Assembly (NCBI GenBank): GCA_003232445.1
Contig: QIJM01000107.1
Location: 1-14,355, forward strand
DNA: 14,355 nt
Reading direction: 5' to 3'
Source of the DNA: Paraglaciecola arctica
Lineage (GTDB): Bacteria; Pseudomonadota; Gammaproteobacteria; Enterobacterales; Alteromonadaceae
The translations under genes were made by a program, and so were the position numbers. Position 1 is the stretch's first letter, and each line of letters begins with the position of its first letter. Positions 1 to 6,872 of this stretch are shown piece after piece. The notes below the pieces were generated by a model, which was given only the letters and a program-made list of their open reading frames with translations, made no database searches and was not told where the DNA came from.

Positions 1-54
1 TTTATCTATGATTTGACGAATAAAATTGGTCGGACGACTGTCAGCCTCGGCCAT
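1..54 (-). CDS. glnS: Glutaminyl-tRNA synthetase, N-terminal 18 codons (cut by window edge)
   Basis: The minus strand starts at ATG 54-52 and reads MAEADSRPTNFIRQIIDK before leaving the window. This closely matches the start of E. coli GlnRS (MSEAEARPTNFIRQIID), the class I synthetase that charges tRNA-Gln in the cytoplasm. A purine-rich ribosome binding site (AGAGGG) lies just upstream of the ATG. The rest of the gene lies outside the window, so nothing can be said of the catalytic HIGH/KMSKS motifs. The identity rests on 18 residues, but the RPTNFIRQIID block is very characteristic. Confidence 0.9.
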   Translation of the reverse strand, partial: MAEADSRPTNFIRQIIDK

Positions 55-97
55 TAATGCACCCTCTTGGTAAAACTTACGAATAATGAAGACGGAT

Positions 98-106
98 ATT
101 ATACCA
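98..106 (-). promoter_or_regulatory. Extended -10 promoter of glnS
   Basis: The minus strand carries TGGTATAAT, a perfect extended -10 element (TGn plus TATAAT). It would start transcription near position 91, giving a leader of about 37 nt before the glnS ATG. The hexamer 17 bp upstream (GTTATC) is a poor -35, as is common for extended -10 promoters. The motif is seen in the sequence; activity is inferred. Confidence 0.5.
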
Positions 107-209
107 GTATCAAATATCAAGATAACGATTTTTACTCGTAAGCTTAGTATTTTATGTGCCGCAAAATAAATTAATTGCCATGCATTTTAAGGTGTTGGAT
201 GAAAAGTCG

Positions 210-250
210 TTGTTAAATTGCTAAGAAATAATCTAAGATACTGGTATAGG
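210..250 (+). promoter_or_regulatory. Candidate promoter region of the LacI-family gene
   Basis: Two weak possibilities overlap. One is TTGTTA (210-215), an 18-bp spacer and TAAGAT (234-239). The other is an extended -10-like TGGTATAGG (242-250). The second shares a 12-bp block, GATACTGGTATA (237-248), with the glnS promoter in opposite orientation. No operator resembling the 4695-4708 palindrome is seen here, so autoregulation is not supported. Confidence 0.25.
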
Positions 251-309
251 TATACAAAGAAATTGTTCGTGATTTTCACTTGAGATTAGGAATTTAGAAT
301 CCATTTATT

Positions 310-1338
310 ATGAGAGATAAAGCCACTTCTTTTGATATTGCTCATCGTGCGGGTGTATCCCAATCTACGGTTTCCAGAGCATTACGTGACAGCCCGTTAG
401 TCAATAAGGAAACACGCGACAAAATTCAAGCTATCGCCACAGAACTAAACTATAAGGTGGATAAAAACGCCAGTAATTTGCGTCGTCAACACAGTTTAAC
501 CCTTGCGCTGTTATTGTTTGAAGACCCCACGTCAGACGACTCCCTTATCAATCCGTTTTTTCTATCTATGTTAGGCAGCATAACAAAAGCCAGTACAAAA
601 GCAGGTTATGATTTGTTGGTATCTTTTCAAAACTTAAACGATGATTGGCACGCTGAATATGAAGACTCTAACAAAGCTGACGGCCTTATCTTATTGGGCT
701 ATGGCGATTATACAGACTACCGCGACAAACTGACTAAATTGGAAGAACAAGGCACACATTTTGTTAGATGGGGCGCGCACGATGCCGATCATCCCGGGGT
801 GTCTATCGGTTGTGACAATATGCAAGGTGGCTTTGACGTTACTCAACATATGCTAAACATGCAGCGCAATAAATTTGCCTTTATTGGCGAAGCAGGCAGT
901 CAAGCACCTGAATTTAAGGAGCGTTATTTAGGTCACAGCCAAGCTTTAAGAGAAGCAGGGATAGATGTTAATAGTTCAATGCAATTTGACGCTATATCTA
1001 CTGAACAATCAGGTTGTCAAGCGGTACAAAGATTAATCGATTCAGGCAACAAGTTTGATGCTGTGTTTTGCGCCAGTGACCTTATTGCCTTAGGGGCGTT
1101 GCGTTGTTTACGAGAAAAAGGCCTGAATATTCCTGAAGACGTAGCGATTGCTGGTTTCGATAACATTCCTATTTCTAGTTTTGCTAACCCTGCATTAACG
1201 ACCGTGCATCAAAATACTAAATTGGCTGGCGAGATATTAGTGAATAGTTTACTTAGGTTAATTAGCGGTGAAGAAGTGTCTCATTATCTTATGCCAGTAG
1301 ATTTAATTGTGCGCCAGTCCTGTGGCGCACGAACCTAA
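310..1338 (+). CDS. LacI-family transcriptional regulator, probably of the adjacent maltodextrin operon
   Basis: The 342-residue length is usual for the family. Residues 7-26 form the LacI helix-turn-helix (DIAHRAGVSQSTVSRALRDS), followed by the hinge region near 50-60 (KNASNLRRQ). The remainder is a periplasmic-binding-protein-like effector domain, including the conserved late block FDAVFCASDLIALGALRCL and IPEDVAIAGFDNIPIS. Its stop lies 2 nt from the stop of the convergent amylase gene. Position and the LacI-type palindrome upstream of the symporter-amylase operon suggest it controls those genes in response to a malto-sugar; the effector is inferred. The ribosome binding site is weak: an AGGA about 18 nt upstream is too far to be convincing. 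ATG 310 is chosen because the HTH begins at once. Confidence 0.9.
   Translation: MRDKATSFDIAHRAGVSQSTVSRALRDSPLVNKETRDKIQAIATELNYKVDKNASNLRRQHSLTLALLLFEDPTSDDSLINPFFLSMLGSITKASTKAGYDLLVSFQNLNDDWHAEYEDSNKADGLILLGYGDYTDYRDKLTKLEEQGTHFVRWGAHDADHPGVSIGCDNMQGGFDVTQHMLNMQRNKFAFIGEAGSQAPEFKERYLGHSQALREAGIDVNSSMQFDAISTEQSGCQAVQRLIDSGNKFDAVFCASDLIALGALRCLREKGLNIPEDVAIAGFDNIPISSFANPALTTVHQNTKLAGEILVNSLLRLISGEEVSHYLMPVDLIVRQSCGART
1309..1330. terminator. Perfect 8-bp hairpin at the end of the LacI gene, possible convergent terminator
   Basis: GTGCGCCA (1309-1316) and TGGCGCAC (1323-1330) form a perfect 8-bp GC-rich stem with a 6-nt loop. The hairpin lies inside the last codons of the LacI gene and just past the amylase stop. 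Only 2 nt separate the two convergent stops, so any terminator must sit inside a gene. No good U-run follows on either strand, so this is not a classical intrinsic terminator. Confidence 0.3.
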
Positions 1339-1340
1339 GC

Positions 1341-3056
1341 TTATTTATTGTTCATCAGCCGTTGTAACTCATCGATTAATAATTGATTTGAAATTGGCCC
1401 TTGGCGCAACCATACCTGCACCCCATGAGCCGCAACACTGGTCTGTAACTTACTAGTCGACTCAGTGATGTTAACCTTGTCATCACTCATTTGACTTACC
1501 CAATTGCCTGCTTGCATATACTTTTCTATCAAAAATTCAGTTTCTTGATCACCTTTATTCAACAAAACCAAGGCTGTTTGAGACACCCCATCTTTGACTA
1601 AAACACGGTAGAACGCCGCTTTGTTGCCAGACAATTCAACATTGACTTGTAAACCACGTTGCAAAGCGGGTACATTTTTTCGGACATTAACAATTTTGCT
1701 TAATGCTTGATGAATTTTATGACTCTTTGCCAATTCTATGTTGTTTTGACCCAAATAATTCCTATTACCTTGGTGCTCGGCCTTACCACGCATGAAGCCC
1801 ATTTCTGATCCTTGATATAAAACAGGGATACCACGGCTGGTAAATAACCAATTATTAGCATCAATAAAACCATTATCGGTTGCATTCAAACGCGGCATGT
1901 CATGGTTGTCATAAAAAGTCGCCAATTCATAAGGATTGGCGTATGGCCCGTGAGTTAAATGCAAATAATCTTTAAGATCAGCATAATCACTTTGCGGATT
2001 TTCAAATGTCGCGACTATGGCGCTTTTTCCAACAAAGTCCAATACACTTATGCCGCCATTTTTAGCTAAGGTATGTTGGGCTAAGAAATTTTCATCATGA
2101 TTAAAGCTTTCACCAAACATAAAAAAATCTGGATGCTTTGCTCGAATTTTGTCTGACATGAGTTTCCAGAACTCATGGGGCACATGCTTAATAGTGTCGA
2201 TGCGAAACGCATCAGCCCCCTGCTCTATCCAATATAAATAAGAGCCTATTAAATATTCTTGTAATTTTGTATTACGATCATCCAAGTTGGATAATTGCAT
2301 AATGTCTGGCGTGCGGCGAAACAACTCATGCAGAGGATTATCTACATCCAAATCTTCTGGTTTAAGGTTTTGATGATCAGCGACTAACTTACCATCAAGG
2401 TCATACAACTCACCAAACTTAGGTTGATCGGCAGGCATACCAAAAGAAGGCGAGCCATGATTTGCCACAATATCAAACACTGACTTTAAGCCAAATTGCT
2501 CGCGCATTTGCTGTGTGTATTCTTTGTACCCTAGGTTTTTAGAGGGATAATGTTCGTCAATCTTATAAAAGTTATTGGCCCAATAACCGTGATATCCCGT
2601 TTTACCACCATCTTTAAAGGCACCAGCAAACTCTATAGGTTCACCACCTGAAAAAGCCTGATCGGGATTGTCTAAGATGGGCGTTAACCACACAGCCGTA
2701 AAGCCCATATCGCTAATGTATCGACCGTTATTTAACACGCCTTTTAGATCACCTCCCAAATAACCGACATTGGCTGTTTCTCCATTCTCTCCTATCAGCG
2801 GTTGGTCGAACGTTGGCCAATCACCCCCTTGCTGTAATTGATTATTGCTTGGATCACCGTCGACAAAACGGTCTGTCATAACAAAATATACCGATTCTTG
2901 TGCGAAGGAGTGTGCGGTTCCGTAGAACTCTTGCACAGACTTGTCGCTTATTGTGTTTACGCTGTTTCCTTTATATTCATCCTGTGGATCGCAGGCCATA
3001 ATGAATAAGCACGATGTCAACGTAACGCCAAAAATTTTTCTATTAGAACTTAACAA
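1341..3056 (-). CDS. GH13 alpha-amylase-type lipoprotein
   Basis: This 571-residue protein should hydrolyse alpha-1,4-glucan or maltodextrin in the cell envelope. All four GH13 regions are visible: DIVANH (195-200), DAFRIDTIKH (282-291) with nucleophile D287, FGES (314-317) with acid/base E316, and YDNHD (382-386) with D386. An N-terminal signal ends in the lipobox-like IMA-C22, so the mature protein is probably lipid-anchored. The +2 residue is Asp, the E. coli inner-membrane retention signal. A C-terminal beta domain ends near 550 (HGVQVWLR). The start is TTG at 3056, supported by AGGAG 7 nt upstream; that site overlaps the TAG stop of the symporter gene, 10 nt away, implying translational coupling. 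The exact product (amylase, cyclomaltodextrinase or glucanotransferase) cannot be fixed from sequence alone. Confidence 0.88.
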   Translation of the reverse strand: MLSSNRKIFGVTLTSCLFIMACDPQDEYKGNSVNTISDKSVQEFYGTAHSFAQESVYFVMTDRFVDGDPSNNQLQQGGDWPTFDQPLIGENGETANVGYLGGDLKGVLNNGRYISDMGFTAVWLTPILDNPDQAFSGGEPIEFAGAFKDGGKTGYHGYWANNFYKIDEHYPSKNLGYKEYTQQMREQFGLKSVFDIVANHGSPSFGMPADQPKFGELYDLDGKLVADHQNLKPEDLDVDNPLHELFRRTPDIMQLSNLDDRNTKLQEYLIGSYLYWIEQGADAFRIDTIKHVPHEFWKLMSDKIRAKHPDFFMFGESFNHDENFLAQHTLAKNGGISVLDFVGKSAIVATFENPQSDYADLKDYLHLTHGPYANPYELATFYDNHDMPRLNATDNGFIDANNWLFTSRGIPVLYQGSEMGFMRGKAEHQGNRNYLGQNNIELAKSHKIHQALSKIVNVRKNVPALQRGLQVNVELSGNKAAFYRVLVKDGVSQTALVLLNKGDQETEFLIEKYMQAGNWVSQMSDDKVNITESTSKLQTSVAAHGVQVWLRQGPISNQLLIDELQRLMNNK

Positions 3057-3066
3057 GGTTTAACTC

Positions 3067-4575
3067 CTATTCAGGGATTTTAACGCGTAGAGTCATGACA
3101 CCCGCTATCAACATACTGCAACCGCCTATCACTAATGCGTAAACAGGCTGATTATCAAATACTTTAGTGATCAAAAAACCTAAAATACTGGCGGCTAAAA
3201 TTTGTGGAATGACAATAAAAAAGTTAAATATGCCCATATAAACACCCATTTTCTTGGCCGGCAGCACATTAGATAAAATGGCATAAGGAACCGACAAAAT
3301 TGAAGCCCAAGCAAATCCCACTCCTACCATAGATAACACTAACCAAGCGGGATCTTTGATAAATATAAAGGAGATAAAACCGATACCCCCCAAGGTCAGA
3401 TTCAACAGGTGAGCAAATTGTAGGTTAGAGAATCGTACTACCACTGGAATAATAATGGCTGCGAATATCGATACGCCATTGTAAGTGGCCATTAATATAG
3501 ACACCCAATCTGCGCCTTCGTTGTAAATGGCTGAAGTGACGTCTTTGGTTGAATAATGGAAAGAAGTAACAGCAGAGTTGGTATAAATCCACATAGCAAA
3601 CAAAGGAAACCAAGAGAAAAACTGCACAACAGCCAGCTGACGCATGACCTGAGGCATAGCAAACAAGTCATTCATCACTTCAGAAAAACCATTGCTGGTG
3701 CGGTCATTTCTACGCAAGTAACCTGCAACTAATTGGCACACACCAAATGCAGCTAAACCACCTGCCATGATGTATAAATTTTTGTCTAGGCTTTCTATAT
3801 TGCCGGCAATCAACAAGTACAACACCGAACCAATGACTGAATAAATGATCCCACCCTTAAAATATTGCTTACTGGAACGTACTACTTGTGGCTCAATTGA
3901 AGTTCCATCCTCTGCCAATTGGGCTTCTTCAAAGGCTGCCAGTTGTTCTGGTGAGTACTCTTTAGTTGATACCACTGTCCAAAGCACAGCCACTAGAAAA
4001 ATACTGCCACCTGCATAGAATGAAAACTTCACCGAATCTGGGATCACGCCAGCAGCTGCAACATTACTGATATCAAACCAATTGGTCATCATCCAAGGCA
4101 GCGCAGAAGCCACCACTGCACCCACGCCAATAAAAAAGGTTTGCATCGCATAACCCATGGCTCGTTGTTTTTTAGGCAACATGTCACCTACATACGCTCT
4201 AAAGGGCTCCATGGACATATTAATCGACGCATCCATTATCCATAACATGCCCGCAGCAAGCCAAAGTGTTGGTGAGTTGGGCATGATGAACAACGACAAA
4301 CTAGCGGCGATGGCGCCCCATAAAAAGTATGGGCGTCTTCGACCTAAGCGATTCCATGTGTTATCACTCATATAACCAACGATAGGTTGTACAATTAGCC
4401 CCGTAATAGGTGCTGCCACCCAAAGAATGGCGAGGTTGCTATAGTCGGCACCTAAGGCTTCGAATATTCGACTAACGTTGGAGTTTTGTAAGGCAAAGCC
4501 AAATTGGATCCCTAAAAATCCAAAACACATATTCCAAATTTGCCAAAAATTTAACTGAGGTTTTGTTTTCTGCAT
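3067..4575 (-). CDS. GPH/SLC45-type MFS sugar symporter (putative maltose/maltodextrin uptake)
   Basis: This protein of about 502 residues is strongly hydrophobic with roughly twelve membrane segments. It carries RLGRRRP (about residues 76-82), the loop signature shared by plant sucrose transporters and the GPH/SLC45 sugar-cation symporters. It opens with LNFWQIWNMCFGFLGIQFGFALQ, also typical. The likely role is proton-coupled uptake across the inner membrane of the malto-oligosaccharides released by the amylase that follows in the operon. The frame can be extended one codon to a TTG at 4578, but ATG 4575 is preferred, with a modest AGAG about 8 nt upstream. A LacI-type operator lies about 120 bp upstream. 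No TonB-dependent outer-membrane receptor occurs in the window; one may be encoded elsewhere. The substrate is inferred from context. Confidence 0.85.
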   Translation of the reverse strand: MQKTKPQLNFWQIWNMCFGFLGIQFGFALQNSNVSRIFEALGADYSNLAILWVAAPITGLIVQPIVGYMSDNTWNRLGRRRPYFLWGAIAASLSLFIMPNSPTLWLAAGMLWIMDASINMSMEPFRAYVGDMLPKKQRAMGYAMQTFFIGVGAVVASALPWMMTNWFDISNVAAAGVIPDSVKFSFYAGGSIFLVAVLWTVVSTKEYSPEQLAAFEEAQLAEDGTSIEPQVVRSSKQYFKGGIIYSVIGSVLYLLIAGNIESLDKNLYIMAGGLAAFGVCQLVAGYLRRNDRTSNGFSEVMNDLFAMPQVMRQLAVVQFFSWFPLFAMWIYTNSAVTSFHYSTKDVTSAIYNEGADWVSILMATYNGVSIFAAIIIPVVVRFSNLQFAHLLNLTLGGIGFISFIFIKDPAWLVLSMVGVGFAWASILSVPYAILSNVLPAKKMGVYMGIFNFFIVIPQILAASILGFLITKVFDNQPVYALVIGGCSMLIAGVMTLRVKIPE

Positions 4576-4694
4576 CAAGTATTCTCTAATACAGATGTGA
4601 AATATTGCAGAACTGCAGATAATTCACAACTGTTAAAATTAAGTAAACGGTAAGAATAGAGAGTACCTTGAGTCTAGGTAAATCAACAACTTAA

Positions 4695-4708
4695 TGCATA
4701 CGTATTCA
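4695..4708 (-). promoter_or_regulatory. LacI-family operator upstream of the symporter-amylase operon
   Basis: The minus strand reads TGAATACGTATGCA, two 7-bp half sites (TGAATAC and TGCATAC) around a central CG, with one mismatch. A central CG in an even palindrome is the hallmark of LacI-family sites. It lies 120 bp before the symporter ATG and immediately after the stop of the thioesterase remnant. Just downstream on the minus strand is a weak promoter-like pair, TTGTTG (4689-4684), 18 bp, TACTCT (4665-4660). Placement upstream of a poor promoter would fit either repression or activation. I saw no second copy of the motif. Confidence 0.6.
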
Positions 4709-4710
4709 GA

Positions 4711-4884
4711 CTAAGCTGGAACGCCCGCATGATGTATCAAAGGCAATGTTACAGTAGAAAGTAGCTTTTCCCGCAACCAATCAGGTACTGGCATTTTTTG
4801 ATGGTTTTGCGCGTCACATTCGCCATATCGGACTCTTAATAACGAAGTGAACGGAGCGGTTTCTGTGGATGGTTTTAGCTGCAT
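4711..4884 (-). pseudogene. Hot-dog acyl-CoA thioesterase remnant, middle deleted in frame
   Basis: The frame opens at ATG 4884, 8 nt after the rhomboid stop, with AAGGA 5 nt upstream, and codes for 57 residues. Residues 1-26 end in LLRVRYGECDAQN, the classic start of 4-hydroxybenzoyl-CoA-type thioesterases, where the catalytic Asp sits in the YGECDAQ block. What follows, HQKMPVPDWLREKL, looks like the C-terminal end of such a protein. Family members usually have about 130-150 residues, so roughly 80-100 central residues, forming most of the hot-dog fold, are missing without loss of frame. Such a fragment could not fold as a normal thioesterase. A small true gene is the alternative, but the thioesterase-like start makes decay more likely. 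Confidence 0.55.
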
Positions 4885-4892
4885 TGTATTCC

Positions 4893-5567
4893 TTAATGTA
4901 ATCGGTGTTTGTCTTCTACTTCTGATGGCTCGTCGACTTGCCATTCTTGACTAATGTCTATGTCATATTCAGAACCACCCTCTTCCCATGCATAGCGTTC
5001 CACCACTGGTTTAGGATCGCTGTCACGCCATATTAAAGCTGCAATCACACCCGCTAAGGCACCAAAAAAATGATACTCAAAAGAGATACCTTCTTCTCTA
5101 GGGAAAATAGTCATTGTCATGCCGCCGTAAAGTAAAAAAGCAATCATCATAATGGCTACTGAACTTTTATCGCGGCGAAAGATACTGGCTACAAACAAAA
5201 AGAAAAACAATCCATGGGTTAAGCCGCTAGCACCTATATGGGTAGCTTGCCTAGCAAATAACCATACCCCTACTCCCGACAATATCCATACTAAACCTAA
5301 CACCTTCCACCATGATTTTGGGTAACCGTAATACAAGACGCTAGCCAAAATCAAAATCGCAAAAGTATTATTAAAAATATGTTCCAAAGATCCATGAACC
5401 AAAGGAGCAGTGAGAATGCCTAACATTCCTGTTGCGTTTAGAGGCACCAGCCCCATAAAAGACAAATTCCAGCCAAACAATATCTCAGCCGACTTAATAC
5501 ACCACAGTATGGTAATAGCGAATATTGAATAGAGGATGCTTTGGGATAATCGTTTATTTTGTTTCAT
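4893..5567 (-). CDS. Rhomboid-family intramembrane serine protease
   Basis: The 224-residue membrane protein has the rhomboid hallmarks. These are H58-x4-H63-x3-N67 (HGSLEHIFNN) on the second core helix, the nucleophile motif GASG with S114, and the partner histidine H166 in YHFFGALAG. The catalytic dyad is therefore intact and the protein should cleave membrane-spanning substrates within the inner membrane. About six hydrophobic segments are followed by an acidic, cytoplasmic-looking tail of about 45 residues (WEEGGSEYDIDISQEWQ). ATG 5567 is used because the first helix follows within ten residues; no clear ribosome binding site precedes it. The thioesterase remnant follows after 8 nt, suggesting a former two-gene operon. 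Its substrate is unknown. Confidence 0.88.
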   Translation of the reverse strand: MKQNKRLSQSILYSIFAITILWCIKSAEILFGWNLSFMGLVPLNATGMLGILTAPLVHGSLEHIFNNTFAILILASVLYYGYPKSWWKVLGLVWILSGVGVWLFARQATHIGASGLTHGLFFFLFVASIFRRDKSSVAIMMIAFLLYGGMTMTIFPREEGISFEYHFFGALAGVIAALIWRDSDPKPVVERYAWEEGGSEYDIDISQEWQVDEPSEVEDKHRLH

Positions 5568-5744
5568 CCGTCAGATATTGGGCAGAGTTTTGGATTTTAA
5601 AGAGGCGAAGGTAAAACGCTGTTGTCATACGCTTAGAGTTAATCTGGCACAAACCGAACTATTAATCATTTAAAGCTCATAGAGCGTTCTAGTTGTCTCT
5701 CCAGAACAAACCTATTTGCTTAAATAACAACCAACCCCACTTTT

Positions 5745-5774
5745 TGTCGATTCAAGTGTAGTTTGTGTCGGTTC
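5745..5774 (+). promoter_or_regulatory. Direct repeat TGTCGRTTC with 21-bp period, candidate LytTR binding site
   Basis: TGTCGATTC (5745-5753) and TGTCGGTTC (5766-5774) match at 8 of 9 bases and are separated by 12 bp. LytTR-domain regulators such as AgrA and ComE bind 9-bp imperfect direct repeats with about this spacing, and a LytTR regulator is encoded at the other end of the operon. The second repeat overlaps the spacer of the candidate promoter (TTGTGT, 17 bp, GATAAA). The repeat is seen; its binding protein is inferred. Confidence 0.4.
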
Positions 5775-5783
5775 GCGCAAACT
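5760..5783. promoter_or_regulatory. Imperfect dyad AGTTTGTG-N8-CGCAAACT
   Basis: Two 8-bp arms (5760-5767 and 5776-5783) pair with one mismatch around an 8-bp centre. The dyad overlaps the second copy of the direct repeat. It could be an operator for a dimeric regulator or, if transcribed, the first of two alternative hairpins, since AACTG (5780-5784) can also pair with CAGTT (5793-5797) ahead of seven T residues. Both readings are speculative. Confidence 0.25.
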
Positions 5784-5871
5784 GTGATAAATCAGTTCTT
5801 TTTTTGACTAGAGTGTCAGTGTCGAAGCAAAACCTTCTTTGAGTCGACTTATTATTTAAAACAACAAATAG

Positions 5872-5961
5872 GAAAAACTAACTCAAGTCTATTTTACCAA
5901 AGCAGAAAAGGATCAGGTCTTAGGTGAATATATTCGCCAGCTTACTAAGCGTTATTACTAG
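5872..5961 (+). pseudogene. Possible C-terminal remnant (29 codons) of a gene once upstream of the ABC operon
   Basis: An open stretch without a start follows a stop at 5869-5871. It encodes a protein-like, charged sequence that includes TKAEKDQVLGEYIRQLTKRY and ends at TAG 5959-5961. The stop overlaps AGGGGA, the ribosome binding site of the first ABC gene. That stop/RBS overlap is what a truly coupled upstream gene would leave, so the 5' part may have been deleted. At 29 codons in AT-rich DNA, chance is a serious alternative, and I do not recognise the family. Confidence 0.22.
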
Positions 5962-5971
5962 GGGAACGACC

Positions 5972-6859
5972 ATGCAACATATTATGAAAATTCAAAACCT
6001 TCAGGTTATCCACAGCAGGGATACCTTATTGGATATTCCGAAACTAGACATGTATCGGGGGTGCAGTATCGCTTTGGTCGGCAGCAATGGCGCCGGTAAA
6101 ACAACGCTTTTAGAGAGCATTCTTGGATTGCGCAAAACCACCCGCGGCGATATCGCACTGCACTGTGATAAACGCGATATGGGAGTTCAATTGCAAAACG
6201 CCACTTATAACCCCGAAATTCTTGTTAAAGAAGTTTTCAAACTACATGCCACTCTATACGGTAAAACGAACCCTAAACTTCATGAAAGCTTCATTTTGAA
6301 AGAGTTGGAGTCGAAAAAGTACGGCAGATTATCTCGCGGTCAAAAGCAACGTGTTGATCTTTACGTCGCACTCGCTCATCAGCCTTCAACTCTCATTCTT
6401 GACGAACCTGGTACAGGATTGGATAAACGCTTTTATGAGCAATTCATCACTGTTATGCGCTCTTATCAGAATAATCCCGATGCAACCGTACTAATGGCCT
6501 CGCACACTGGCTCTGAAGTGGCTGAGGCCTCGCATATTCTTTGGATTGAGGGTGGAAAAATCGTAGATTTTTCTGACAAAAATATAATGCTGAACAAGCA
6601 TCTAGGTGAATTCAAAGCACACATTCGCTATTCCTCATCTTTAAAAATAGACGATTTGCTCAGTGAGTTATCTACCGTGTCCGTCCTTCGTCACGTGCGA
6701 CACCCTTGCGACAATGAAGTGGTTATTTATGGCGATGAATCGTTACGCCAGCCCATGCTGAATATGGCATCAAAGCACAATTTTTCTACATTCGCATTGA
6801 GCGAAACAGATGAAGAAGATTTTTTAGAACTGGTTTCTACCAACGGATTCAACCATTAG
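5972..6859 (+). CDS. ABC transporter ATP-binding protein (ABC-2/CcmA-like), first gene of the operon
   Basis: The 295-residue ATPase shows Walker A GSNGAGKT (37-44), a Q-loop around VQLQN (72-76), signature LSRGQKQR (120-127), Walker B LILDEPGTGLD (141-151) and the switch histidine in MASH (H178). The signature has Arg where LSGGQ has Gly, and the D-loop region is PGTGLD instead of PTSGLD, both tolerated in this subfamily. About 90 extra C-terminal residues form a small accessory domain, common in exporters of the ABC-2 type. ATG 5972 is chosen because AGGGGA lies 6 nt upstream; the frame stays open to GTG 5924 without a good site. The permease gene follows after 13 nt and is its obvious partner. 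Confidence 0.88.
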   Translation: MQHIMKIQNLQVIHSRDTLLDIPKLDMYRGCSIALVGSNGAGKTTLLESILGLRKTTRGDIALHCDKRDMGVQLQNATYNPEILVKEVFKLHATLYGKTNPKLHESFILKELESKKYGRLSRGQKQRVDLYVALAHQPSTLILDEPGTGLDKRFYEQFITVMRSYQNNPDATVLMASHTGSEVAEASHILWIEGGKIVDFSDKNIMLNKHLGEFKAHIRYSSSLKIDDLLSELSTVSVLRHVRHPCDNEVVIYGDESLRQPMLNMASKHNFSTFALSETDEEDFLELVSTNGFNH

Positions 6860-6872
6860 TGAGGATTACATC

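Larger units (their letters stand above)
5568..5971. other. Divergent intergenic region between the rhomboid gene and the ABC operon
   Basis: About 400 nt separate the rhomboid start from the first ABC gene. It holds a 21-bp-period direct repeat (5745-5774), an overlapping dyad (5760-5783), a T-rich tract (5799-5805) and a short stray reading frame ending at 5961. No complete gene is visible. For the rhomboid gene I see only weak promoter matches on the minus strand. For the ABC operon, an extended -10-like TGTGATAAA (5783-5791) 17 bp after TTGTGT (5763-5768) is the best candidate, and it is not strong. Confidence 0.5.

Noticed and set aside
3840..4375. Small plus-strand open frames opposite the symporter
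   Set aside because: No ribosome binding sites or recognisable domains; they are explained by the opposite coding strand.
4576..4578. TTG start one codon before the symporter ATG
   Set aside because: The adjacent ATG at 4575 is a better start with similar spacing to the AGAG site.
4885..4944. Longer version of the thioesterase remnant starting inside the rhomboid gene
   Set aside because: The extra residues are an out-of-frame reading of the rhomboid tail, and ATG 4884 has its own AAGGA site just after the rhomboid stop.
5924..5971. GTG start giving a 16-residue extension of the first ABC ATPase
   Set aside because: No good ribosome binding site there, and the extension precedes the usual family start. 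ATG 5972 has AGGGGA at 6 nt.
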